Shown here piece after piece: positions 15,291 to 23,013 of a stretch of DNA of 27,425 nucleotides; positions within the stretch are counted from its first letter, which is position 1, and each line of letters begins with the position of its first letter. The notes beneath the pieces were generated by a model. It did no database searches. It worked only from the letters and a program-made list of their open reading frames with translations, and was not told where the DNA came from. Source of the DNA: Acidobacteriota bacterium (GTDB lineage Bacteria; Acidobacteriota; Holophagae; Thermotomaculales; Thermotomaculaceae); contig QMQE01000009.1 of NCBI GenBank assembly GCA_003650445.1, positions 1 to 27,425 of the forward strand, in the 5' to 3' direction. A program made the translations under genes and the position numbers.

Positions 15291-17243
15291 TCATATCCCC
15301 TCCCTATCATCGGCCACTTCCGTTTGTGAGCCAACTGAATGTGCCCGTCTCACTACCAGCATCGTGATATCATCGGACTGGGCAATCTTCCCTGCAAATA
15401 TTTTCACGTCCTCAAAAACTGTTTTTACAAGACGTTCGGCCGACCCTTGAAACCCCTGGCTGATCTGCTGAGTCAGGCGATCCAACCCATAGATTTCATT
15501 CCTGTCATTGAACGCCTCATTGACGCCGTCGGTGTAACAGAACAGGCCATCTCCTTCGCCAAGCTGGATGGATTCCGTACTGTACGTTGCCTCCTGCCAT
15601 GCCCCCAGTGCTATCCCGGACCGGGATTTCAACTGGACAACGGTATTTCCCTGGATCAGCAACGGAGGGTTATGCCCACCATTGGCAAAATCCAGGCGGC
15701 CGGTTTTCAGGTTCAGAATGCCCAGGAACACTGTCACAAACATGGAGCGGGTATTCCCCTCCGCCAGCGCGGCGTTTACCTTCTCCAGCACAGCTCCCGG
15801 GGCCTGATCCGGGTCGGAAGATGCTTTTAACAGGGTTTTTGCCACAGCCATAAACAGGGAAGCGGGAACTCCTTTGCCAGACACATCCCCAATCACAAAG
15901 CAAAATCGGGACTCGTCCAGAAAATAAAAATCATAAAAATCCCCCCCGACTTCACGGGCCGGTTCAATCATGGCGAACAATTCCAGGTCATGACGGGAGG
16001 GGAACGGAGGAAAGATTTTCGGCAAAATGCCCATTTGAATATCACGGGCAATATGCAACTCCTGCTCCATTCGCTCCTGGGACGCCGTGGTTTCAATCAG
16101 ATTTTGAATATGTTCCTGCAATGACTGCTGCATGGAACGGAAGGAATCGGCCAGCCGCTGCAGCTCCAGGGTTGAAAATCCCGGGGGAACCGGTACATCC
16201 AGATTACCCCGGGAAATTCTTTCTGCCACTTTCGACAAATTCTCAATTTCAACCGTAGTCTTCCGGGAAACCACCACGACGCCCCAGAGTACCAGCAATA
16301 CTCCGAAAATACTCACTGCCATTAATATCTGCGTCAGCCGCCGAACCGGTTCAAACAATTCCTTTTCGGGAAGGAAAATCCCTACCGACCAGCCGGTATC
16401 TGCCACAGGCCGGTAAACTACCCGATACTGTTGATGATTTTGCGGAGTAGAAATAACCTTTACACCGGATTCTCCTGCAACCATCTCTTTACCCAGTGCT
16501 GTTAGAGTTGGCGCATTCATTTTTTCAGCCAGTGAAAAAATACTTTCTTTCATCACTATGGAGTTATCCCGAAATACCAGGACACGCCCGGTTGAAGATA
16601 ACAACACGGCAAATCCGGATTTCAAGATTCGAATGGATTGAACCATCTTCCTAAGCCGTTTCAGTGAAATATCCGCCGTGGCAATCCCCAGAAACCTGCC
16701 ATCTGTTCCTTTTACCGGAACCGAGTAAGTGGACATGAGAATATTACCGCCACCCTTATCAAAATAAGGTTCACTCCACATGGCCTGCCCGGTTGTGGCG
16801 GGTTTCGCGTACCATGGCATCTGACGGTAGCGATACTGAGGGGTGTCAAGGCGACGAAATCGGATGTTTACTCCATCCTTGAATGCGTACAGGCAAAATT
16901 CACCGGGCTTCTTGCCAAAGACATTCGGTTCCAGCCCCAGTGCCATACCAAACACGTCATCGTTCAACTGAATGGCCCGGGACAGCAGAGATTTTACAGC
17001 CGGTTCATTCAGCTGATTTCGGGAAAGAGACGATGCCAGGGTCCGGGGAATATCCGCAATGGGCCTCAGGGTCAGGCGAATCTTCATTACTGTATTTTCG
17101 GCGAGCTGTGTTGCTTGTCGTTCCATCCCTGCTGTCAGTTCCCCGGATGCCTTAATGTAAACCACCGCGATAATCAGGGCAAGAACCGGCAGAATTGCCA
17201 ACAGTACATACCGAATCATGCGGCGGGACAGGGAATGTTTCAT
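15291..17243 (-). CDS. dCache-HAMP-PP2C (SpoIIE/RsbU-type) serine phosphatase
   Basis: A 650-residue membrane-bound signalling phosphatase. A membrane segment (about 11-30) is followed by an extracytoplasmic Cache sensor (about 35-300, with PWYAKP and WSEPYFD typical of double-Cache domains). Then come a second membrane segment (about 304-326), HAMP (327-380), a short coiled linker with EQELHIARDIQMGILP (394-409), and a PP2C domain to 632. Metal-binding motifs are intact: GGDFYD (433-438), GDVSGKG (452-458), YTDGVNEA (570-577) and SDDIT (623-627). Such enzymes dephosphorylate STAS antagonists in response to a ligand. Its natural substrate here is the STAS protein at 10830. It overlaps the RsbW-like gene by ATGA and has an internal SD (AAGGAGA). 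Confidence 0.9.
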   Translation of the reverse strand: MKHSLSRRMIRYVLLAILPVLALIIAVVYIKASGELTAGMERQATQLAENTVMKIRLTLRPIADIPRTLASSLSRNQLNEPAVKSLLSRAIQLNDDVFGMALGLEPNVFGKKPGEFCLYAFKDGVNIRFRRLDTPQYRYRQMPWYAKPATTGQAMWSEPYFDKGGGNILMSTYSVPVKGTDGRFLGIATADISLKRLRKMVQSIRILKSGFAVLLSSTGRVLVFRDNSIVMKESIFSLAEKMNAPTLTALGKEMVAGESGVKVISTPQNHQQYRVVYRPVADTGWSVGIFLPEKELFEPVRRLTQILMAVSIFGVLLVLWGVVVVSRKTTVEIENLSKVAERISRGNLDVPVPPGFSTLELQRLADSFRSMQQSLQEHIQNLIETTASQERMEQELHIARDIQMGILPKIFPPFPSRHDLELFAMIEPAREVGGDFYDFYFLDESRFCFVIGDVSGKGVPASLFMAVAKTLLKASSDPDQAPGAVLEKVNAALAEGNTRSMFVTVFLGILNLKTGRLDFANGGHNPPLLIQGNTVVQLKSRSGIALGAWQEATYSTESIQLGEGDGLFCYTDGVNEAFNDRNEIYGLDRLTQQISQGFQGSAERLVKTVFEDVKIFAGKIAQSDDITMLVVRRAHSVGSQTEVADDREGI

Positions 17244-17713
17244 TCTGAATCTCCTTCTTTTTGCTGTATGTTATGCCATCTCAAAACCAGGACATTCCAC
17301 TTATCTCCCCGGCTGTACGCCAGTTCATCAGTCATTTTTCTCACCATCAGAATCCCCAGCCCCCCTACTTTCCGTTTGTCAATGGCAGCATCGGTATCTG
17401 GCAATTTCCACTGAAGCGGGTCAAAGGGTACGCCATTGTCGCTAATCTGCACCTCGAAACCTCTATCAAGCTGTTTGGTCTGTATGCGAATTTTCCCCGG
17501 GCCATCGGGATAGGCATAGCGAATCACATTGGTCAATACTTCCTCACAGGCCAGTTCGACACGGAGCAACTGGTCTTCCCTAAGACCGGCTTTCCTCCCA
17601 CCGGACACAATCCATGCCAGTGAATCACTAAGGAAATCCATGGCTGCGGGGAAACGACGCTCAGCCACGACCGCTCCACTCCCGGAACGCGTGCCACCTT
17701 GGATGTGAAACAA
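17240..17713 (-). CDS. RsbW/SpoIIAB-like anti-sigma factor / serine kinase (GHKL ATPase)
   Basis: A 157-residue GHKL-fold protein with intact ATP-binding motifs: N-box ELACEEVLTNVIRYAY (53-68, Asn62), G1 box SDNG (91-94) and GGLG (117-120). In the family it phosphorylates a STAS antagonist and sequesters a sigma factor or other partner. It is the first gene of the - strand arm (kinase, phosphatase, unknown). The start is uncertain. The TTG at 17713 is the furthest upstream in frame, a GTG near residues 15-16 precedes the conserved RRFPAAMDFL, and an out-of-frame ATG at 17733 with an internal T6 run lies just upstream. No sigma factor gene is in the window, so its target is unknown. Confidence 0.85.
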   Translation of the reverse strand: MFHIQGGTRSGSGAVVAERRFPAAMDFLSDSLAWIVSGGRKAGLREDQLLRVELACEEVLTNVIRYAYPDGPGKIRIQTKQLDRGFEVQISDNGVPFDPLQWKLPDTDAAIDKRKVGGLGILMVRKMTDELAYSRGDKWNVLVLRWHNIQQKEGDSE

Positions 17714-17739
17714 GAAAAAAGGTTTCCTTCATGGTCATA

Positions 17740-17768
17740 AGTCTACCAGTTAAACCGCTCCCGGGCAA
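17740..17768 (-). promoter_or_regulatory. Promoter candidate for the kinase-phosphatase-unknown operon
   Basis: On the minus strand, TTGCCC (17768-17763) and TAGACT (17745-17740) are 17 bp apart, with TGG just before the -10 (extended -10). The predicted start near 17733 is about 20 nt upstream of the TTG codon. Confidence 0.45.
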
Positions 17769-17783
17769 CCCATCCACCACGAC

Positions 17784-17912
17784 ATGTCAACCACGACGGG
17801 GGGAAGGTACCACTATCCTCAGTATCTTATTGATGACAAGATTGTGGGGCGAAATTACTATCAGCGTAACCTGAAAACACTCGATGAGAACGGGAGTGTC
17901 ATGATTTATTGA
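17784..17912 (+). other. Unassigned 42-codon ORF or gene fragment
   Basis: An ORF from ATG 17784 to TGA 17912 encodes 42 residues with protein-like composition, including YHYPQYLIDDKIVGRNYYQR and ending NGSVMIY. It overlaps the SDR 3' end by 14 bp in convergent orientation. No SD is present and the frame is closed upstream at 17751. I do not recognise it; it may be the end of a decayed gene or chance. Confidence 0.3.
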
Positions 17913-19422
17913 CTGCCTTCTCTATCCCTTTTATCAAGTCTTTGAACACAATGCCATGGAAGGGGACAAGGGCATACCAGTACAATTTCCCGAATAAGGT
18001 GCGGGTATGGAACCATGCCTTGATTTGAAGTGTCCGGGTGGCACCATTGTCGTTAATATTGAATTCCAGCCATGCTCGGCCGGGCAGCAACATTTCGGCC
18101 CTGAGCAGCAGGTGCCGACCCGAAACAAGATCTTCCACACGCCAGAAATCAATTACGTCCCCGATCTTGAGGCTTGCTGCGCTGCGACGTCCCCGCTGAA
18201 TTCCAACCCCTCCGATCAGCCGGTCCATGAAACCTCTCAGCCGCCACATCCAGTTGGTCTGGAACCATCCTTCCTTTCCTCCAATGCAACAAATAGATTG
18301 GAACAGAGATATCGCGGTCTGATCCGTTTCCAGGGAATATACGGCCGTAAACCGTGGAAGCTTCCGCATCTCCCTCAGTTTGATGGCCAGCTCGTGGGCG
18401 GGCGGATAGGCATCGGCCCATCGGGTACGGATTTGATCCTGTTCTTCCCTGTCCATGGCCCTGACCAGTGCTTCCCGGTAACTGATCGGTTCAACCGGTA
18501 CCAGGCCGCGAATGTGAACGTCCCTGCAGACAACATTGTTACGCAACCCTTCCATCAGGGAACGGATTATTGGAGCCGGTACCGGTGTGACGAGACTGGC
18601 AACATATGCGTAGGCGGGAATGTAGTTGAAGGGAAAATGAAACATGGCGACTCTTCGATTCAGCATATGTGCGAATTCTTCCATCATTTCCCGGTACGTC
18701 AGGACATCCGCCCCACCGATGTCGAAACTTTTCCCAATAGTTTCAGGCGTTTCGAGTACCCCGACCAGATATTTCAACACGTCGCGAATGGAAATCGGCT
18801 GGCACTGGCGATCCACAAAACGAGGTAAAGGCAGGACTCGAAGCCGGGTGATCAGGGAATGAATGATTTCGTAAGAAGCGGAACCGGATCCAATGATCAC
18901 AGCCGCGCGGAGAACAGTAACCGGTATTGAGCTGTTGCGAAGGGTGAGTGCTACTCTGATACGGCTGGACAGGTGATCCGACAGACCGGGGGTCAGGTCC
19001 CCCAGTCCTCCCAGGTAGATAATGCGTTTCACACCCGCTTCTTCAGCCGCTTCCCTGAAATTGGAAGCAGCCAGGATGTCCGCTTCGTCAAACTGATCAG
19101 GGCCCAATGCAAGGGAATGAATCAGGTAGAATGCTGTGTGAATCCCTTCCAATGGCTTTTTCAGAGTTTCCGGACGAAGTGCATCGCCTGCAGAACACAT
19201 CACTCCCGGCCACTGCTTTGCCAGGCAGGCTGAGGGTGTACGGACCATAACACGGATCGTATAGCCCCGGTCCATCAGCACCGGTACCAGCCTTCCCCCC
19301 ACATATCCTGATGCACCGGTAACAAGAACCGGCCCCATGTCCGGTACCGGTGAGGTTGGAATCATATACTGGTAGGGTCTTTCACGGGCGGCCACCCGCT
19401 CGGTTGATTTGAATAAAGCCAT
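17899..19422 (-). CDS. SDR-family NAD(P)-binding protein with C-terminal DUF2867 domain
   Basis: A 507-residue two-domain protein. The N-terminal atypical (NmrA-like) SDR has the dinucleotide-binding motif VTGASGYVGG (34-43), followed by RVMVRTP, a YLGGLGD strand-turn and VLRAAVIIGSGSASYE. The last 150 residues form a DUF2867 domain (SRPBCC-like fold), recognisable by LKIGDVIDFWRVED and the Trp/Phe-rich FGKLYWYALVPFHGIVF. Such fusions are widespread but their substrate is unknown. The ATG at 19422 is chosen over an upstream in-frame start because GAGAGGTG lies just before it, and an extended -10 (TGC-TATCAT) is 43 bp upstream. It is a single-gene unit. Confidence 0.85.
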   Translation of the reverse strand: MALFKSTERVAARERPYQYMIPTSPVPDMGPVLVTGASGYVGGRLVPVLMDRGYTIRVMVRTPSACLAKQWPGVMCSAGDALRPETLKKPLEGIHTAFYLIHSLALGPDQFDEADILAASNFREAAEEAGVKRIIYLGGLGDLTPGLSDHLSSRIRVALTLRNSSIPVTVLRAAVIIGSGSASYEIIHSLITRLRVLPLPRFVDRQCQPISIRDVLKYLVGVLETPETIGKSFDIGGADVLTYREMMEEFAHMLNRRVAMFHFPFNYIPAYAYVASLVTPVPAPIIRSLMEGLRNNVVCRDVHIRGLVPVEPISYREALVRAMDREEQDQIRTRWADAYPPAHELAIKLREMRKLPRFTAVYSLETDQTAISLFQSICCIGGKEGWFQTNWMWRLRGFMDRLIGGVGIQRGRRSAASLKIGDVIDFWRVEDLVSGRHLLLRAEMLLPGRAWLEFNINDNGATRTLQIKAWFHTRTLFGKLYWYALVPFHGIVFKDLIKGIEKAVNKS

Positions 19423-19464
19423 ATTGACACCTCTCTCGCACAACGCACCGGGAATGAATGATCT

Positions 19465-19473
19465 ATGATAGCA
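19465..19473 (-). promoter_or_regulatory. Extended -10 promoter candidate for the SDR/DUF2867 gene
   Basis: TGC-TATCAT on the minus strand matches the TGn-TATnAT form. A start near 19458 would leave a leader of about 36 nt containing the SD. No strong -35 is seen. Confidence 0.4.
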
Positions 19474-19530
19474 CAAGTCCACGGGTTTGAATCAGCGCCG
19501 GGCCAGGCTCCCGGATCAAAATCCCCCCTC

Positions 19531-19641
19531 TCAGCCCTCTGCAAATGCATTGATAAGCGCCGCAAATTCCAGACCGGCATCTTTCTGCAGAAAATGACCG
19601 CCTTTCAGAGTTGTATGGGACCGGCCACCGGCCAAGGGAAT
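19531..19641 (-). pseudogene. Relic of an alpha/beta-hydrolase C-terminus (haloalkane-dehalogenase-like)
   Basis: On the minus strand, 36 codons ending in TGA (19531-19533) read a peptide containing SHTTLKGGHFLQKDAG and then EFAALINAFAEG. This matches the C-terminal end of alpha/beta hydrolases, where GGHFLQEDxG carries the catalytic His and leads into the last helix. The frame is closed just upstream by TGA (19644-19642), and nothing like the rest of a hydrolase is visible, so it is a remnant. The gap 19423-19790 otherwise contains the SDR promoter and no gene I can support. Confidence 0.6.
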
Positions 19642-19790
19642 TCACTGAATTGTATATGCATCCCCACTGCGGGGGACTGGGGCCGAGAAAAATCTATTGG
19701 CTCTCTCCTGTCCTGCCTCCATAAACGGGGAGAGTTTGGCCCTGCCTGCAGGCCGGGGAACGGGGTCAGTGTATTTGATCCCGGAACCGC

Positions 19791-20048
19791 CTATCGGTTG
19801 TACCGAATCACCACGTCCCGTTTAATGTCTTTGATTGTGGCCACCCGGCTGGTGTCCAAAATGTGGTCTTGCCTGAGTTTCACGTGGTAAATTCCCTGCG
19901 TTGTCACAATGTAATAATGGTTGCTACCCATACTCAGCATGCTTGAAAAAGTTTCCCGAGGCGCCGCAGAAGTCGCGGCCAGCCCCAGAACCACCACCAC
20001 ACCCAGCAGAAATCCGATAATCATGTCCTTTAAATTGAAACGTTTCAT
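19791..20048 (-). CDS. Small exported or membrane-anchored protein of unknown function
   Basis: An 85-residue protein with a short basic start, one hydrophobic segment (about 9-29, IIGFLLGVVVVLGLAATSAA), and a 55-residue polar tail rich in beta-type residues (YYIVTTQGIYHVKL). The hydrophobic segment could be a signal peptide cut near SAA or a membrane anchor. The start is well supported by a GGGAGGGAAAG SD. No catalytic or binding motif is visible. It stands alone between the hydrolase relic and a repeat-rich gap. Confidence 0.6.
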   Translation of the reverse strand: MKRFNLKDMIIGFLLGVVVVLGLAATSAAPRETFSSMLSMGSNHYYIVTTQGIYHVKLRQDHILDTSRVATIKDIKRDVVIRYNR

Positions 20049-20156
20049 CTTTCCCTCCCGTGAGTTTTTTACAGACAGTCCTTTTCAGAATACTGCCGCA
20101 GGTTTAATTGAATTGCACTTTCAGTTTACATCATGCTCTCAGGAGAAGACAAGGAG

Positions 20157-20430
20157 AAGGAAAAAAGGTTGAGGTTGAGTAAAAGGCAAGGTTGAGTGAA
20201 GAACGAGAATTGGCTGTTTCTTCCCTTTTGCCTTGTTCGGGTTTCTTATTCCTACTCCTACCCCAACGCATACTCACTCGGGAGAGGGAAGGTGAAGTGA
20301 AAGTGCGAGTGTAAGTGAATAGGGGAGAGCAAATTGCTCATTCCCTGTCTTCTCTCAACCTTGTCCGGCCTCAACCTTAACCTTCTCTTCCCTTCTTGTC
20401 CGACCTTGCACTCACACTCGTACTTCCTGC
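20157..20430. repeat. Inverted pair of composite intergenic elements (tail to tail)
   Basis: The 389-bp gap 20049-20437 has no gene. A forward copy runs from about 20165: AGGTTG repeats, AAGGCAA pairing with a later TTGCCTT, then TACTCC/TACCCC units to about 20265. An inverted copy starts from the other side: GACAGGGAATG read on the minus strand at about 20360-20350, a GAGCAA-A-TTGCTC hairpin (20327-20339), then the CACTCG/CACTTT tract (about 20318-20290). More AAGGTTR units (20349-20390, minus sense) and CACTCA/CACTCG units (20409-20426) follow. The C-rich tails face each other. Confidence 0.55.
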
Positions 20431-20437
20431 CGTCCAT

Positions 20438-22261
20438 TCATTTACTGATGATGGGCAGGAAGATACTGCCATAGCGTTCCAGTTTAACCGCACCAACCCC
20501 GTGAATTTCCATCATTTCCGCCAATGTAGATGGGCGGTATTTTGCCATTTCAATCAGAGTGCGGTCACTGAACACAACATAGGGTGGCATTCCCATTTCG
20601 TCCGCCAATTCTTTTCTCTTTTGCCTCAGTTCTTCAAAGAGATTCCGCGTTGCAGGGTCGGCCAACACATCTTCCCGGTTCAGGGCGGCGGCTTTTTTAA
20701 GCCTGGCTTCCTCCGGCTTCTTTCCCTCATTCATCTGGCCCAAAAAGGACTTTCCAGAGCGAAGAACCGGCCAGGCCGCAGCTGTCAATTTCAGGCCCCC
20801 GTAAGCCGGGTCCTGGCTCAACAACCCATGAGCAATGAGCTGCCGACCCAGCTGCTGCCACGCCTGTTTTGAATGGCCTTTGCCAATTCCCCACGTGGAG
20901 AGCTTGTCATGGCCGTTTTGAACCACCCGTTTTTCGGTTGAGCCACGAAGCACGTTGATGATATAGCCCATGCCAAACATTTGCCCGGTCCGCCATACGC
21001 AGGACATGAATTTCTGCGCCTCCACTGTCAGGTCCCTGGCCTCGCCTCGGCCACCGTCCAGGCAGTTGTCGCAGGCGCCGCAATTTTCCTTTTGATAATT
21101 TTCGCCAAAGTAGTGAAGCAGAGGAATCCGGCGACAGCATGTGGCCTCGGCAAAGCCCAGCATCACCGATAGCTGGTTGTTGGCAATCCGCTTCTCCTTT
21201 TCATCCTCTTTTTGATTGATGAAGTATCGGATTTTTGAAATATCACCGTAACCCAGCAGGAGCAGGCAATGGGCAGGGAGCCCGTCCCGTCCCGCTCGCC
21301 CAATCTGCTGATAGTAAGATTCAATGTTCTTGGGTAAATCGTAGTGCACCACGAAGCGGACATCGGGCTTGTTGATTCCCATGCCGAACGCGATCGTCGC
21401 CACAATAATGCTCACGTCATCCCGGATAAATGCTTCCTGATTCCGGTTCCGTTTCTCTGCGCTCATCCCGGCATGGTAAGGCAACGCGGAAACCCCCTGT
21501 TTTGTCAGTTTCCCAACAATCTGTTCGGTTTCTTTCCTTGATGCACAGTACACAATCCCCGACTGATCCGGGAATTTTTCTAAAAACGCAGTCAACTGCC
21601 TGAACGGGCTGTTTTTCTCTTCCACCTCGAGAAAGAGATTGGGCCGGTCAAAGCTGGCTACGTACAACGCCGGGTTTTTCATGTGCAGGTTCTTGACAAT
21701 ATCCTCTCTCACCCGTTTTGTGGCGGTGGCGGTCAAAGCCAACACCGGCAGGCCGGGAAAACGTTCCCTGAGGGTTGCCAGCTGGCGATATTCCGGCCGG
21801 AAATCGTGGCCCCACTCCGAAATACAGTGGGCTTCGTCAATAGTCAGGAAACTGACAGTCACCCCCTCCAGTAGATCCAGGATGTGCGGTTTCATCAGAG
21901 TCTCCGGCGCCACATACAAAATCCTCACCTGCCCCTCCACAATCCGGGAAAGATTCTCGCGGTAATCCTCCCGGCTCAGGGATGAATTCAACAATACCGC
22001 GTACTCTCCCAGCTGATTCAATTGCAGGACCTGGTCTTTCATCAGTGAAATCAGGGGTGAAACCACAATGGCCAGCTTGTCATCGGACAAGATTGCAGGA
22101 AGTTGGTAGCACAGGGACTTCCCGCTCCCTGTGGGCAGTATTGCCAGGCAATCCCGTCCCGACCGGATGGTTTTAATAATTTCTCTTTGATGGGGATTAA
22201 ACGAAGTATAGCCGAAAATCTCTCGTAACTTACTGTCTAAAATAGTGTTTGCATCAGCCAT
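20438..22261 (-). CDS. recQ: ATP-dependent DNA helicase RecQ
   Basis: A 607-residue superfamily 2 3'-5' DNA helicase acting in recombinational repair. Motif 0 (FNPHQREII, 21-29), Walker A TGSGKS (44-49), DEAH (142-145) with the aromatic-rich loop CISEWGHDFRPEY (146-158), SAT-like ALTATAT (175-181) and motif VI QQIGRAGRDG (318-327) are all present. The RQC zinc site uses the Cys pair at 375-376 and C394, C397 and C400 (CGACDNC). An HRDC domain closes the protein (about 530-607, GVGAVKLERYG). Length is typical of bacterial RecQ. It lies 16 bp downstream of fabA on the same strand, so the two are probably co-transcribed. Its own SD is weak. Confidence 0.95.
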   Translation of the reverse strand: MADANTILDSKLREIFGYTSFNPHQREIIKTIRSGRDCLAILPTGSGKSLCYQLPAILSDDKLAIVVSPLISLMKDQVLQLNQLGEYAVLLNSSLSREDYRENLSRIVEGQVRILYVAPETLMKPHILDLLEGVTVSFLTIDEAHCISEWGHDFRPEYRQLATLRERFPGLPVLALTATATKRVREDIVKNLHMKNPALYVASFDRPNLFLEVEEKNSPFRQLTAFLEKFPDQSGIVYCASRKETEQIVGKLTKQGVSALPYHAGMSAEKRNRNQEAFIRDDVSIIVATIAFGMGINKPDVRFVVHYDLPKNIESYYQQIGRAGRDGLPAHCLLLLGYGDISKIRYFINQKEDEKEKRIANNQLSVMLGFAEATCCRRIPLLHYFGENYQKENCGACDNCLDGGRGEARDLTVEAQKFMSCVWRTGQMFGMGYIINVLRGSTEKRVVQNGHDKLSTWGIGKGHSKQAWQQLGRQLIAHGLLSQDPAYGGLKLTAAAWPVLRSGKSFLGQMNEGKKPEEARLKKAAALNREDVLADPATRNLFEELRQKRKELADEMGMPPYVVFSDRTLIEMAKYRPSTLAEMMEIHGVGAVKLERYGSIFLPIISK

Positions 22262-22277
22262 GAAGCATCCGGCAGCC

Positions 22278-22793
22278 TTAAAACCCCTCGGTGGATGCGA
22301 ACAGGCCGACCTTCAGGTTCTCTGCCAGATAAATCAGCCGCCCATCCACCAGCACGCTGCCGTCTCCGATGACCAGTTTCAGCTTGGATTCCATCACCCG
22401 CTTGATATCCAGATGGTACAGGACTTTTTTTGCTTCCGGGAGGATCTGGCCCGTGAACTTCACCGCTCCGACACCCAGTGCCCGGCCCTTGCCCTGAAAC
22501 CCCTTCCAGCCGAGGTAAAACCCCAGCAACTGCCAGAGAGCATCAAGACCGAGACAGCCCGGCATCACCGGGTCTCCCGGGAAATGGCACTTAAAAAACC
22601 ACTTTTTCGGGTTAATGTCCAGTTCCGCGATGATTTCACCCTTTCCGTATTTGCCGCCATCCTCAACAATCTTCACGATACGGTCAATCATTCGCATTTT
22701 CTTTACCGGCAACCGGGCATTATCCTTACCAAACAGCTTCCCTTTACCGCATTTGATGATCTCTTTCAATGTATAAAATGTCTTTCTCTCCAT
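22278..22793 (-). CDS. fabA: 3-hydroxydecanoyl-[acyl-carrier-protein] dehydratase FabA
   Basis: A 171-residue hot-dog-fold enzyme that dehydrates beta-hydroxyacyl-ACP and isomerises trans-2- to cis-3-decenoyl-ACP, the branch point of anaerobic unsaturated fatty-acid synthesis. The active site is in KCHFPGDPVMPGCLGLDALWQ: His70 and Asp84 have the same numbers as in E. coli FabA. Length matches FabA (171-172) rather than FabZ (about 150), and the GDPVMPG..GLDALWQL form is FabA-like. The start follows GAGGTGA. No fabB is next to it; the partner is recQ. A dyad (22824-22838) lies upstream. Confidence 0.92.
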   Translation of the reverse strand: MERKTFYTLKEIIKCGKGKLFGKDNARLPVKKMRMIDRIVKIVEDGGKYGKGEIIAELDINPKKWFFKCHFPGDPVMPGCLGLDALWQLLGFYLGWKGFQGKGRALGVGAVKFTGQILPEAKKVLYHLDIKRVMESKLKLVIGDGSVLVDGRLIYLAENLKVGLFASTEGF

Positions 22794-22823
22794 GATTCAC
22801 CTCAATGAAACTTCAATATACTT

Positions 22824-22838
22824 ACTTTACCAGAAAGT
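22824..22838. promoter_or_regulatory. Dyad upstream of fabA, possible operator
   Basis: ACTTT (22824-22828) and AAAGT (22834-22838) are inverted around ACCAG, 31 bp upstream of the fabA start and within the presumed promoter region. It does not match the E. coli FadR or FabR sites as I know them. Function is a guess from position. Confidence 0.25.
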
Positions 22839-22880
22839 TCATCAATTGAATAGCATTCTGAAGAGAGGGAATAGAGGGAA

Positions 22881-23013
22881 GTGATGAGTGATGGGTGAAA
22901 AAGATGTGTTCTGTGTTCCGTGTTCTGTGTTCTGACCGGAGGGGAAGAGATGGGACAGGGAATGTCCAACTCACTGATTTTTCTTACCCCTACTCCTGCG
23001 GCGCGTTGCGCCG
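22881..23013 (+). repeat. Composite intergenic element, copy 4, with GTGTTCY heptamers and a 6-bp hairpin
   Basis: Three GTGATGR/GTGAAAA heptamers (22881-22901) are followed by four in-register GTGTTCY heptamers (22906-22933). The stem CAGGGA (22956-22961) with TCACTG (22971-22976) has one mismatch. A T-run, TACCCC/TACTCC, and a perfect 6-bp hairpin CGGCGC-GTT-GCGCCG (22999-23013) complete the copy. It begins 88 bp upstream of the fabA start, on the far side from the gene. Confidence 0.65.

Noticed and set aside
10742..17780. Sigma factor gene within the partner-switching locus
   Set aside because: I looked on both strands for sigma-70 region 2/4-like sequence and saw none; all space is taken by the five genes listed.
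18007..18828. 273-codon ORF on + opposite the SDR/DUF2867 gene
   Set aside because: The minus strand encodes a convincing two-domain protein; this frame has no motif.
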